From Grimontia indica (GTDB lineage Bacteria > Pseudomonadota > Gammaproteobacteria > Enterobacterales > Vibrionaceae), in the NCBI RefSeq assembly GCF_000333895.2, contig NZ_ANFM02000001.1, forward strand, positions 62,001 to 126,000: a stretch of 64,000 bases of DNA, read 5' to 3'. The position numbers were made by a program, and so were the translations under genes. Numbering within the stretch: position 1 is the stretch's first letter; the number at the start of each line of letters is the position of its first letter. Under the pieces are notes generated by a model. The model had not been told where the DNA came from and made no database searches. It saw nothing but the letters and a program-made list of their open reading frames with translations. Positions 17,186-25,023 of the stretch are shown in pieces.

Positions 17186-17917
17186 ATGAAACTACTCAAT
17201 AAAACCATTGTGCTGACTGGTGGGACGTCCGGCATTGGCCGCCAGTTAGTTGAACAACTCGTCGGCGACAACCAACTGATAGTGCTTGGGCGGGATGCAG
17301 AGAAACTCAGCACATTAAAGAAACAATGGCCTTCCATCATCACTTTTCAGGTTGATTTGGCGGATGTGGATAAGGTTCATCTCATCGCCCAATCTATTGC
17401 CTCCGCGAAACCCGAAATAGATTTGCTCATCAATAACGCTGCGGCCCAGTTTATGCCGAAATTCACTGATGAGGCGTTCACATTCTATACGGTGAAAAAG
17501 GAAGTCGATACCAACTTCACCTCTGTTTGCGCGCTAATTCATGGCTTATTGCCTGCGCTTTTGGCATCGGAATCGTCTCGCGTCATCAACATTAATTCTG
17601 CACTCGGATTAGTGCCAAAGGCATCTTCTGCGGTTTATTGCGCAACGAAAGGCGCACTCAACATCTTCTCCCAGAGTTTGCGCTATCAACTGGAAGGCTC
17701 TGTTGTTGGCGTACAACAGGCTTTTTTGCCTCTGGTAGATACCGCAATGACTAAAGGCAGAGGCAAGAACAAAATCTCACCAGATGTGGCCGCCGCTGAA
17801 ATTATCGCTGGTATCGAAAAAGGCGAGGACGACTTTGACATTGGTGCGACCCGATTTTTACGAGTGCTGAATGCCTTGGCACCTTTTGCAGCACGCAAAC
17901 TACTGAAGGCGTCATAA
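17186..17917 (+). CDS. Short-chain dehydrogenase/reductase (SDR)
   Basis: A 243-residue classical SDR similar to DltE-like oxidoreductases. Visible motifs are the NAD(P)-binding TGGTSGIGRQLVEQL (residues 11-25), the NNAA motif in LLINNAAAQFM, the catalytic Ser in ININSALGLV and the YCATK active-site motif (Tyr and Lys). Cytosolic. The start is set by the GGAGTCAGG ribosome-binding site inside a hairpin. It abuts the DUF2141 gene (stop and next start adjacent), forming an operon with it and the VTT gene. Substrate unknown. Confidence 0.88.
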   Translation: MKLLNKTIVLTGGTSGIGRQLVEQLVGDNQLIVLGRDAEKLSTLKKQWPSIITFQVDLADVDKVHLIAQSIASAKPEIDLLINNAAAQFMPKFTDEAFTFYTVKKEVDTNFTSVCALIHGLLPALLASESSRVININSALGLVPKASSAVYCATKGALNIFSQSLRYQLEGSVVGVQQAFLPLVDTAMTKGRGKNKISPDVAAAEIIAGIEKGEDDFDIGATRFLRVLNALAPFAARKLLKAS

Positions 17918-18355
17918 ATGGTCACAAAACAGAGTTGGCTGGGATTTATTTGGGGAGTGATTTCAATGAGTGCAACGGCGACAGAAAACAGCGTAGACAT
18001 CGTTGTGAAGGGGATAGACACAACAAGGCCAGGAAATGTGTTGGTGATGTTATTTGCTGAAGACGGTTTTCCAAAGAAGCACGACAAAGCGCTAAGGATC
18101 GTGAGTTACACCGCTGACAAAGCAGAGCGGAACGTCACCTTCGAAAATGTGCCAACGCAGTTTGCTGTCAAGGTTCTACACGACGAAGACGAGGATGGGA
18201 GAGTCACCAAGAACTGGACAGGTGTCTGGCCCAAAGAAGGCTTGGGTTTCTCCAACGGTGCGCGAATCACGTTCAAAGCGCCAAGTTTTTCCAGTGCGCA
18301 GCTTGAAGCTTCAAGTATCACCTCTCCCCACGAAATTACTATCCGTTATCCGTAA
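17918..18355 (+). CDS. DUF2141 domain-containing exported protein
   Basis: A 145-residue protein, a DUF2141 member: GNVLVMLFAEDGFPKK, FENVPTQFAVKVLHDEDEDG and WPKEGLGFSNGA are the family's conserved blocks. A short N-terminal hydrophobic stretch (WLGFIWGVISMSATATE) suggests a signal peptide with cleavage near residue 21. The ATG directly follows the SDR stop; an internal ATG at 17966 with a GGGGAGTG site is an alternative but would remove the signal. Function unknown, presumably periplasmic. Confidence 0.82.
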   Translation: MVTKQSWLGFIWGVISMSATATENSVDIVVKGIDTTRPGNVLVMLFAEDGFPKKHDKALRIVSYTADKAERNVTFENVPTQFAVKVLHDEDEDGRVTKNWTGVWPKEGLGFSNGARITFKAPSFSSAQLEASSITSPHEITIRYP

Positions 18356-18364
18356 GGAGGATTT

Positions 18365-19030
18365 ATGTCATCACTTTTTAAACTCATGGGCATCATGGCA
18401 CTGTTTTTTGCATCGACCTTTATTGCGGTGAATGCGATGGGCTGGCTAACGGTAGAGCAGATTCAAACTTGGTTTGAGCAAGCACAGTCACTGAGTGCAC
18501 TGACTGTTGCCACTATTGTCGTTTCACTGCTGTTTTTGGATTTGTTCATCGCGGTACCCACGCTTTCCATCATGATTCTCGGCGGCTATTTCGCAGGGGC
18601 GTATGTTGGCGCCTTGGCAGCCTTCATAGGTACTTTGCTGGCGGGAATTGCCGGGTATGTCTTGAGTGCAAAGTTTGGAGATAAGTTGGTCAATGTCGTC
18701 GTGAAAGATGAGAAACAGCGCGCTGAGTTACGTGGTCACTTCCGTCAGCATGGTGTGTTAATGATTTTGCTTTCCCGCGCCATGCCGATTCTGCCAGAAG
18801 TCACAGCATGTATGTCAGGTATCAGCCGAATGAAATTCACAACTTTCGTACTGGCTTGGTGCACGGTCAACGTGCCGTATACCTTTATTGCTGCTTATGC
18901 AGGGTCCATCAGCAGTCTGGAAAACCCAAAACCGGCCATTCTCACCGCGATTGCACTCTCAGTCTTCTTTTGGATTGGATGGGGATTACTCAGACGCTTT
19001 TCGTTGAAACGACCTATTCGCGCGGACTAG
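18365..19030 (+). CDS. VTT-domain (TVP38/TMEM64, DedA-like) membrane protein
   Basis: A 221-residue inner-membrane protein. The VTT/SNARE-associated domain is seen in LGGYFAGAYVGALAAFIGTL, AKFGDKLVNVVV and LLSRAMPILPEVTACMSGIS. A near-perfect AAGGAGG site lies four bases before the ATG. It is the last gene of the SDR-DUF2141-VTT run. VTT proteins are linked to lipid scrambling or flipping at membranes; this one's role is not known. Another VTT domain occurs fused to a flavoprotein at 59131-61308. Confidence 0.85.
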   Translation: MSSLFKLMGIMALFFASTFIAVNAMGWLTVEQIQTWFEQAQSLSALTVATIVVSLLFLDLFIAVPTLSIMILGGYFAGAYVGALAAFIGTLLAGIAGYVLSAKFGDKLVNVVVKDEKQRAELRGHFRQHGVLMILLSRAMPILPEVTACMSGISRMKFTTFVLAWCTVNVPYTFIAAYAGSISSLENPKPAILTAIALSVFFWIGWGLLRRFSLKRPIRAD

Positions 19031-19032
19031 CC

Positions 19033-19300
19033 TAGGATCTGTTGGCCTTTGGTGGTTAAATTTTGTTCTAGCCATAAGCGTTTTAGGCGCGGCGAGGTGT
19101 ATGCCGCCTAGTCATTCTAAGCAAATACACCTCAACAAAGCATAAAACGCTTAGGGCAGAACCCTCTGGGCAGCGTTTGTGGGGACTTTCTCCTGCGTTA
19201 TCGGCTTCTCATGTAGGCCAGCTACACATCGAAGCCTCTGCCTTGTATAAAATCCCCACAAACTGCTGCAAAAATCATCACCAAAGACCAACAGACCCTA
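19033..19300. repeat. 268-bp nested palindromic repeat element (MITE-like)
   Basis: The ends are imperfect inverted repeats: TAGGATCTGTTGGCCTTTGG at 19033 and TAGGGTCTGTTGGTCTTTGG read inward from 19300. Inside are nested inverted repeats: TAAGCGTTTTA (19075) with TAAAACGCTTA (19142), GAGGTGTAT with ATACACCTC, and GCAGCGTTTGTGGGGA with TCCCCACAAACTGCTGC. No coding sequence or transposase. No clear target-site duplication. It follows the VTT stop codon and may act as its terminator. Confidence 0.7.
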
Positions 19301-19427
19301 TAAAGAGGATTAAAAACAGTGTTTCGATAGTTAGATTTCACAACAATTCGACATTCGAAGCACTATATTTCAAAAGAGGAAGCCTTTCTAATTCAAACCA
19401 ATTTTATACACACGACAGGCAAGTCTT

Positions 19428-20711
19428 TTGAAATTGAAATTCGCACTGGATAACCGGAAAAACATCTTAGTTGCCGGCGCAGTAATACTTAGCTTCATCG
19501 GCATAGGTAGTTTGCTGCCGGAAGAATTAACGCTTCAACGCTGGATTGCAGCCTTTTTTGCTGCCAATGCCTTGGTGGGAATGGCATTGGCTTTTCTGCT
19601 TTCGACGCGCATGGAAATTCTGGAATCTATCTTTGGCGGTTTGGATAGGGTTTACAAAGCGCACCGATGGGCGGGCATTTGGTCGGTATTTTCTATCTTC
19701 ATGCATTGGTGGTTAGTGCCGCAGTCTGAAGTCGCTCGTGAAGAAACCAGTTTGATTGAGATTGGCTCCGACACCGGAGAATGGGCAACTTGGCTGCTTC
19801 TGGTCTTGGTAGTGATCAGCTTTATGCGCATGCTGCCTTACCACTTATGGAAGTGGAGCCATCGCTTGATGGGGTTGGTTTTCTTCATTTCCGTCTTCCA
19901 CTATCTTTTTGCCGTCAGGCCTTTCCAGTTGTTCTCGCCAGCGGGAATCGCCATGAATCTGACAGCAGTTATTGGTGTTTGGGCTTGGTATTACTATGCC
20001 TTTGGCAAAGACACCAGTAAGCACTACATCGGAAAAGTTGAAAACGTGAAAAAGCAAAATGGTATCGTCAGTTTTGATACCAAGCCTTTGCAGGGCAAGC
20101 CGAAGTGGGAAGCCGGGCAGTTCGCCTTTGTCTCAGTCCTCCATAACGACAACATCAAAAGCGAACCGCACCCTTACACTATCGCAAGCAGCGATCACGA
20201 TGGTAAGCCAAGCTTCTCGATTGCAGCATTGGGTGATTACACCAAAACGCTTTATGAGCATTTGGAAAACGGCCAGATGATTCGACTGGATATGCCATAC
20301 GGGCGCTTCCGCTTGGATATGAAAGCGAAAGAGCAAATCTGGATTGGTTCAGGCATCGGCATCACCCCGTTTATCGCTTGGTTACAATCGCTCAACAGCC
20401 AAAGCAAACAGCATCCTTCAGTCACGCTTTATTATCTGGTGAAAAACGAAGAAGCTGCAATTTTTGCGAAGGAGCTCGGTGAATTAGTCGAAGGCTTGCC
20501 AACGGTCAATCTGAACATTGTCTATTCAGTGCAAGGGCGACTAACGCCAGAAAAAATTGCCGAGGATATCAATGGCGATATCGGTGATGTTTCGCTCTAT
20601 TTCTGCGGCAACCCTGAAGTCAGAAAGACAATGCAGGAAGGGCTAGAGCAACTCGGCATGCCGAAGAACAACACCCATTATGAGCTGTTTGATTTTCGGG
20701 GTGCTTTGTAA
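19428..20711 (+). CDS. Ferric reductase-like transmembrane flavoprotein (FNR-type C-terminus)
   Basis: A 427-residue protein in two halves. Residues 1-190 have about six membrane segments of the ferric-reductase-like family with haem-ligand candidates (VYKAHRWAGIW, FSIFMHWWLV, LWKWSHRLMGLVFFISVFHY). Residues 200-427 form a ferredoxin-NADP reductase-like domain: FAD site PHPYTIASSD, NAD(P) site IWIGSGIGITPFIAW and C-terminal LYFCGNPEVRKTM. It probably moves electrons from NAD(P)H through FAD and haem across the membrane. The start is a TTG with a weak ribosome-binding site because no ATG occurs before residue 49. Confidence 0.85.
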   Translation: MKLKFALDNRKNILVAGAVILSFIGIGSLLPEELTLQRWIAAFFAANALVGMALAFLLSTRMEILESIFGGLDRVYKAHRWAGIWSVFSIFMHWWLVPQSEVAREETSLIEIGSDTGEWATWLLLVLVVISFMRMLPYHLWKWSHRLMGLVFFISVFHYLFAVRPFQLFSPAGIAMNLTAVIGVWAWYYYAFGKDTSKHYIGKVENVKKQNGIVSFDTKPLQGKPKWEAGQFAFVSVLHNDNIKSEPHPYTIASSDHDGKPSFSIAALGDYTKTLYEHLENGQMIRLDMPYGRFRLDMKAKEQIWIGSGIGITPFIAWLQSLNSQSKQHPSVTLYYLVKNEEAAIFAKELGELVEGLPTVNLNIVYSVQGRLTPEKIAEDINGDIGDVSLYFCGNPEVRKTMQEGLEQLGMPKNNTHYELFDFRGAL

Positions 20712-20731
20712 GTCACTGTACAATGCGAAAT

Positions 20732-20759
20732 AGAAAGCCGCTGTTAGAAGCGTCTTTCT
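20732..20759. terminator. Hairpin between convergent flavoprotein and AEC genes
   Basis: Stem AGAAAG-C-CGCT / AGCG-T-CTTTCT with one mismatch and a 6-base loop, followed by a T-rich tail. Confidence 0.55.
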
Positions 20760-20814
20760 TCGTTTTGCGGTATTAACTTTCCGAAAAAGCTATGAGTCGC
20801 AGGATGGTTTAGCG

Positions 20815-21771
20815 CTATATCAACCCCAACACTTTCAACACCAATGACCCCACGCAAACCGTCACGCTAGAAAACAGGGTAGTGAGCCCGATGATATTGG
20901 CGCTTAACGTGGTATTGGCTCCGGCGGCTTGTGTCATGGCATAGCTTGCTGCTGCCACAGGTGCTGCGTTCATGAAGAACAGAATCCCTAGTTCTAAGCC
21001 TCTGAATCCATACAGGTAACCAATCAGGGTAAAGGCGAAAGGCGCAACCATGAGCTTGTTAGATGCTGCAAACCAGGTTGGCTTTTTCTCGTCTCTCATC
21101 ATCCGGAAATCCAAGCTGCCGCCCGTACACAAGAGCGCGAGTGGAAGTGCGATTCGGGAAAGGTAGTTGCCCGTGTCGACAATCACGGGTGGGAGAGTGA
21201 TATTCAGCAGTGAAACAACAACGCCAAGTGCAATCGCGATAATCAGCGGATTCTTGGCCAGATTGATAAATATGGTTTTGGTCGATTGCAGTTTGGAACC
21301 CGCCGAGCGCGGCGACAAGCAGATCACCGCTTGAATGTTATATACGACGGTAATCACCGCCACATAAATTGCCGCGAGTGCCAGCCCTTGACTGCCATAG
21401 GCATTTTCAACGTAAGCGATGCCTATGATGGCAGTGTTGGCACGAAAGCTCCCTTGTATAAGCACGCCGTGATCTGGGTTTCCCTTGAAAGCCAGTTTGG
21501 TGGACGCGATACAAAACAGGAAAAAAATCACCGTCATGACCACGGAAAAAGCCAGAAATTCTGTGGCTTGCGAGAAGTTATGGTCAGCCGTGGCAATACT
21601 TAAAAACAGCATTGCTGGCAGGGCGACATTGAACACCAGCCGTGAAGCAACATCGTTAAAGTTGGCGTTGGTCCACTTTAGTCTTTTGAAGATATAGCCA
21701 AGGGAAATAATGAAAAAGATCGGTGCAACGAGAGAAAGGGAAAACGCTAATTGCTCCATGATGTTAGCCAT
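20815..21771 (-). CDS. AEC (auxin efflux carrier) family transporter
   Basis: A 318-residue membrane protein with about ten hydrophobic segments. The AEC pattern shows in ALPAMLFLSIA near residue 50, SFRANTAIIGIAYVENAYG mid-protein and the ALPLALLCTGGSLDF block. Bacterial AEC proteins carry organic acids such as malate or malonate. It is divergent from prpR, and the shared intergenic region holds two PrpR-type operators, so it may carry an acid of the propionate pathway; this is inference. The ATG has a GAAGAAG site. Confidence 0.85.
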   Translation of the reverse strand: MANIMEQLAFSLSLVAPIFFIISLGYIFKRLKWTNANFNDVASRLVFNVALPAMLFLSIATADHNFSQATEFLAFSVVMTVIFFLFCIASTKLAFKGNPDHGVLIQGSFRANTAIIGIAYVENAYGSQGLALAAIYVAVITVVYNIQAVICLSPRSAGSKLQSTKTIFINLAKNPLIIAIALGVVVSLLNITLPPVIVDTGNYLSRIALPLALLCTGGSLDFRMMRDEKKPTWFAASNKLMVAPFAFTLIGYLYGFRGLELGILFFMNAAPVAAASYAMTQAAGANTTLSANIIGLTTLFSSVTVCVGSLVLKVLGLI

Positions 21772-21943
21772 TTTTCTTCTTCATCTCGACTGCGAAGGGG
21801 TTACTTAAAATCTACGCTATTTATGCGTGAATACTCAATAGCCATGCTATCAAGACTGTGTCTCTCATTTGCCTGTCCCACAAATCTATCACTTCTTAAC
21901 GCTTCCTTAACTTCTTTATTGATGACCTTATACCTTGGTCTTA

Positions 21944-21955
21944 ATTGTCGACAAT
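21944..21955. promoter_or_regulatory. PrpR operator 1 (GntR type)
   Basis: Perfect 12-bp palindrome ATTGTCGACAAT in the AEC-prpR divergent region, of the kind bound by FCD-type GntR regulators. Confidence 0.65.
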
Positions 21956-22005
21956 CCTCTTGATCTAATCCCTTTTCAGTGTCTAAAGTATGTCCATAAG
22001 ATTAA

Positions 22006-22017
22006 ATTGTAGACAAT
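22006..22017. promoter_or_regulatory. PrpR operator 2 (GntR type)
   Basis: ATTGTAGACAAT, one base off the perfect palindrome of operator 1 and 62 bases away centre to centre, close to six helical turns. Confidence 0.62.
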
Positions 22018-22121
22018 GTTGAGGGTGTGTCGATATCTCAATTTCCTCGGGAAATGCTTGTGAAAGCGTTGGAGGAAACAACGACAAACACCGTCAACAC
22101 AGCCATTGGACAAGGAACACA

Positions 22122-22826
22122 ATGAGCGAAAACAACGCATTAAGCGAGACGCTGGAAAGCGTGAGTCCCACATCGAAAGAAAACACCAAGTCGGAAAATC
22201 TGACAGCCTTGCTGGTCGAGGCCATCGTCTCCGGCGAAATCGCGTCGGGAAGCAAAATCTCTGAACCAGAACTCGCCCGCCGTTATGAATGCAGCCGTGG
22301 GCCGCTGCGCGAAGCCATTATGCGCCTGGAAGGGCTGGGGTTGATTGAGCGTATTCCCCATGTGGGTGCGCGTGTCATTACTTTAACGCCAGCAAAGCTC
22401 GTTGAATTGTATGCAGTGCGTGAAGCCTTGGAAGGCATGGCGGCGCGACTGGCAGCCAGAAACATCAAGCAAGATGAGCTTCAAGGCATTGAAGACTTGC
22501 TGACCAAGCACTCCAAACATATTGATGAAGTCGAAGGCGCGTCCTATTTTCACCAATACGGTGACTTCGATTTTCACTACCGCGTGATACTCGCCAGCCG
22601 CAATGAAAAGCTCATCAACTTACTCTGTGGAGAGCTGTATCACCTGCTTCGCATGTACCGCTACCAATCACCCAAGACTCAATCCAGACCCAACCATGCG
22701 TTAGAAGAGCACAAGTTTATTTTGCACGCGATCCGTAACCGTGACGAGGAGTTAGCTGAGCTGGCAATGCGTCGCCATATCGCGGGCAGCCGTAAGGCAA
22801 TCGAACAACAAATCCTAAAAGATTAG
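22122..22826 (+). CDS. prpR: GntR family regulator of the propionate operon
   Basis: A 234-residue FCD-type GntR regulator: winged helix-turn-helix (ISEPELARRYECSRGPLREA and IMRLEGLGLIERIPHVGARV, about residues 46-88), then an all-helical FCD domain with the metal-binding Asp/His set suggested by DFDFHYRVI and EEHKFILHAI. It is 12 bases before prpB. This is the Shewanella/Vibrio-type regulator of the 2-methylcitrate operon, unrelated in fold to the sigma-54-type PrpR of enterics that shares the name. Autorepression through the two upstream palindromes is likely, with methylcitrate or a related acid as inducer. Confidence 0.82.
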   Translation: MSENNALSETLESVSPTSKENTKSENLTALLVEAIVSGEIASGSKISEPELARRYECSRGPLREAIMRLEGLGLIERIPHVGARVITLTPAKLVELYAVREALEGMAARLAARNIKQDELQGIEDLLTKHSKHIDEVEGASYFHQYGDFDFHYRVILASRNEKLINLLCGELYHLLRMYRYQSPKTQSRPNHALEEHKFILHAIRNRDEELAELAMRRHIAGSRKAIEQQILKD

Positions 22827-22838
22827 AAGGACCTGACT

Positions 22839-23738
22839 ATGACACTCTCTCAAGGAGCGAAATTCCGACAAGCTGTTGAGAAAAACAACCCGCTGCAAAT
22901 TGTCGGCACCATCAATCCTTACTGTGCCATGATGGCACAACGTCTTGGCCACCAAGCCATTTACCTTTCTGGCGGTGGTATCGCCAACGCAAGTTACGGT
23001 CTGCCTGATCTTGGCATTACCACGCTGAATGATGTGTTGGTCGATGTTGAGCGCATCACCAATGCCTGTGATTTGCCCTTGCTGGTGGACATTGATACCG
23101 GATTCGGCGGCGCATTCAATATTGCCCGCACGATTAAAGCGATGGAAAAAGCAGGCGCTGCAGCAGTGCACATGGAAGATCAGGTTGCACAAAAACGCTG
23201 TGGTCATCGTCCGAACAAAGCGATTGTTAGCCAGCAGGAAATGGTCGACCGCGTAAAAGCCGCCGTCGATGCCCGAACCGATGACCAGTTTGTGATCATG
23301 GCGCGCACCGATGCGCTGGCCGTGGAAGGCATGGACAGTGCGATTGAACGTGCGATTGCCTGCATTGAAGCGGGTGCTGACATGATTTTCCCGGAAGCGA
23401 TGAACAAGCTGGAACAATACCAGCAATTCTCAAGCGCGCTTCGCAGTGCGATTGGCAAACCTGTGCCCATCCTCGCCAACATCACAGAGTTCGGTCAAAC
23501 CCCGCTTTATGCCTGTGAAGAACTGGCCGCAGTGGACGTCGACATGGTGCTTTACCCGCTGAGTGCGTTCAGGGCAATGAACAAAGCGGCGGAAAACGTC
23601 TATCGCCACCTTCTCGAAGAGGGCAACCAAGAGGCGTTGGTTGATTCAATGCAAACCCGTGCCGAGCTCTACGACTACCTCAACTATCACGACTACGAAA
23701 ACAAACTGGACGATCTGTTCGCACAAGACAAATCGTGA
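22839..23738 (+). CDS. prpB: 2-methylisocitrate lyase
   Basis: A 299-residue enzyme of the isocitrate lyase/PEP mutase family that splits 2-methylisocitrate into pyruvate and succinate, the last step of the 2-methylcitrate cycle. The catalytic loop [13 protein letters not shown] carries Cys121, and the Mg-binding region [12 protein letters not shown] follows the family. Length agrees with PrpB (about 295). First enzyme gene of the prp operon, cytosolic. Confidence 0.95.
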   Translation: MTLSQGAKFRQAVEKNNPLQIVGTINPYCAMMAQRLGHQAIYLSGGGIANASYGLPDLGITTLNDVLVDVERITNACDLPLLVDIDTGFGGAFNIARTIKAMEKAGAAAVHMEDQVAQKRCGHRPNKAIVSQQEMVDRVKAAVDARTDDQFVIMARTDALAVEGMDSAIERAIACIEAGADMIFPEAMNKLEQYQQFSSALRSAIGKPVPILANITEFGQTPLYACEELAAVDVDMVLYPLSAFRAMNKAAENVYRHLLEEGNQEALVDSMQTRAELYDYLNYHDYENKLDDLFAQDKS

Positions 23739-23872
23739 AGGCAAGAACGAATACCCGTTAACAAGCGCTTGCTGAGACTCACGCTTGAATACAAAAACTA
23801 AATCCAATACGTGAAACCGTTCGTCAATAACGCCCCGACAGAGGGCAACCGCGAACTGAAAAGGAGTTCAAC

Positions 23873-25000
23873 ATGCCAAACAAAGAGCTAAGTGGAGCAG
23901 GGCTACGTGGTCAAAGTGCAGGTACAACAGCGCTGTGTACTGTTGGAAAATCAGGCACAGGGCTAACTTACCGTGGCTATGACATTACCGACCTGGCGAA
24001 CAACGCGCAGTTTGAAGAAGTCGCGCATCTGTTATTGCGTGGTCATCTGCCCAATCAAAAAGAACTCGACGATTACAAAACGCGTCTGGTGAGTCTGCGC
24101 GGTTTGCCGACAGAGCTGAAACAGGCTTTGGAGCTCATTCCCGCTTCAGCGCACCCCATGGATGTGATGCGCACTGGCTGTTCGGTTCTGGGTAATCTAG
24201 AGCAAGAGCAGGATTTCTCTGAACAGTTGAACGCCACCGAGCGCATGCTGGCACTGTTCCCCGCCATCATTTGTTACTGGTATCGCTTCAGCCACGACGG
24301 TGTGCGCATTGATACGGAAGACACCAGTGAAGATTGCACCGGCGGTTACTTCCTGAAAATGTTGACGGACAAAGCGCCGAGCAACCTGCACAAGCAAGTG
24401 ATGCATTGTTCGCTGATCCTCTACGCAGAGCACGAGTTCAATGCCTCCACCTTTGCGGCGCGTGTGTGTGCGTCAACGCTGTCCGACCTGCACTCCTGTA
24501 TTACGGCGGCCATCGGCACCTTGCGTGGTCCTTTGCATGGCGGGGCAAACGAGGCGGCCATGGAGATGATTGAAAACTGGCAAACACCTGATGAAGCTGA
24601 GCAGAACATCCTGCGCATGCTGGAAAACAAAGACAAAATCATGGGCTTTGGTCACGCGATTTACCGTGAAAGTGACCCGCGTAATGCGCTCATCAAACGT
24701 TGGTCGGAAGAACTTTCTGAAGCCGTCGGTGACACTCACCTTTATGCCGTATCAGAACGTGTTGAAGCTGTCATGAAGCGCGAGAAAGGCTTGTTCTGCA
24801 ATGCGGATTTCTTCCACGCCTCTGCCTATCACTTTATGGATATTCCCACCAAATTGTTCACACCGATTTTTGTAATGAGCCGTTTAACCGGCTGGGCGGC
24901 ACACGTATTTGAGCAGCGCGAAAACAACCGCATTATCCGTCCAAGCGCTGATTACACCGGGCCAGAATCCCGAGATTGGCTACCGATTGAGCAGCGCTAA
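23873..25000 (+). CDS. prpC: 2-methylcitrate synthase
   Basis: A 375-residue citrate-synthase-family enzyme that condenses propionyl-CoA with oxaloacetate. Family motifs include GLTYRGYDITDLANN, GPLHGGANEAAMEMI and GFGHAIYRESDPR, which hold the active-site His residues, plus a C-terminal Asp region. The short length and N-terminus (AGLRGQSAGTTALCTVGKSG) fit PrpC and not GltA. It has an AAAAGGAG site and follows prpB after 134 bases in which nothing else was seen. Confidence 0.95.
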   Translation: MPNKELSGAGLRGQSAGTTALCTVGKSGTGLTYRGYDITDLANNAQFEEVAHLLLRGHLPNQKELDDYKTRLVSLRGLPTELKQALELIPASAHPMDVMRTGCSVLGNLEQEQDFSEQLNATERMLALFPAIICYWYRFSHDGVRIDTEDTSEDCTGGYFLKMLTDKAPSNLHKQVMHCSLILYAEHEFNASTFAARVCASTLSDLHSCITAAIGTLRGPLHGGANEAAMEMIENWQTPDEAEQNILRMLENKDKIMGFGHAIYRESDPRNALIKRWSEELSEAVGDTHLYAVSERVEAVMKREKGLFCNADFFHASAYHFMDIPTKLFTPIFVMSRLTGWAAHVFEQRENNRIIRPSADYTGPESRDWLPIEQR

Positions 25001-25023
25001 TAGGCGGAAATAGGGAACAGACG

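Noticed and set aside
19177-19431. 84-codon frame inside the palindromic element
   Set aside because: It runs through the repeat element and has no domain or ribosome-binding site.
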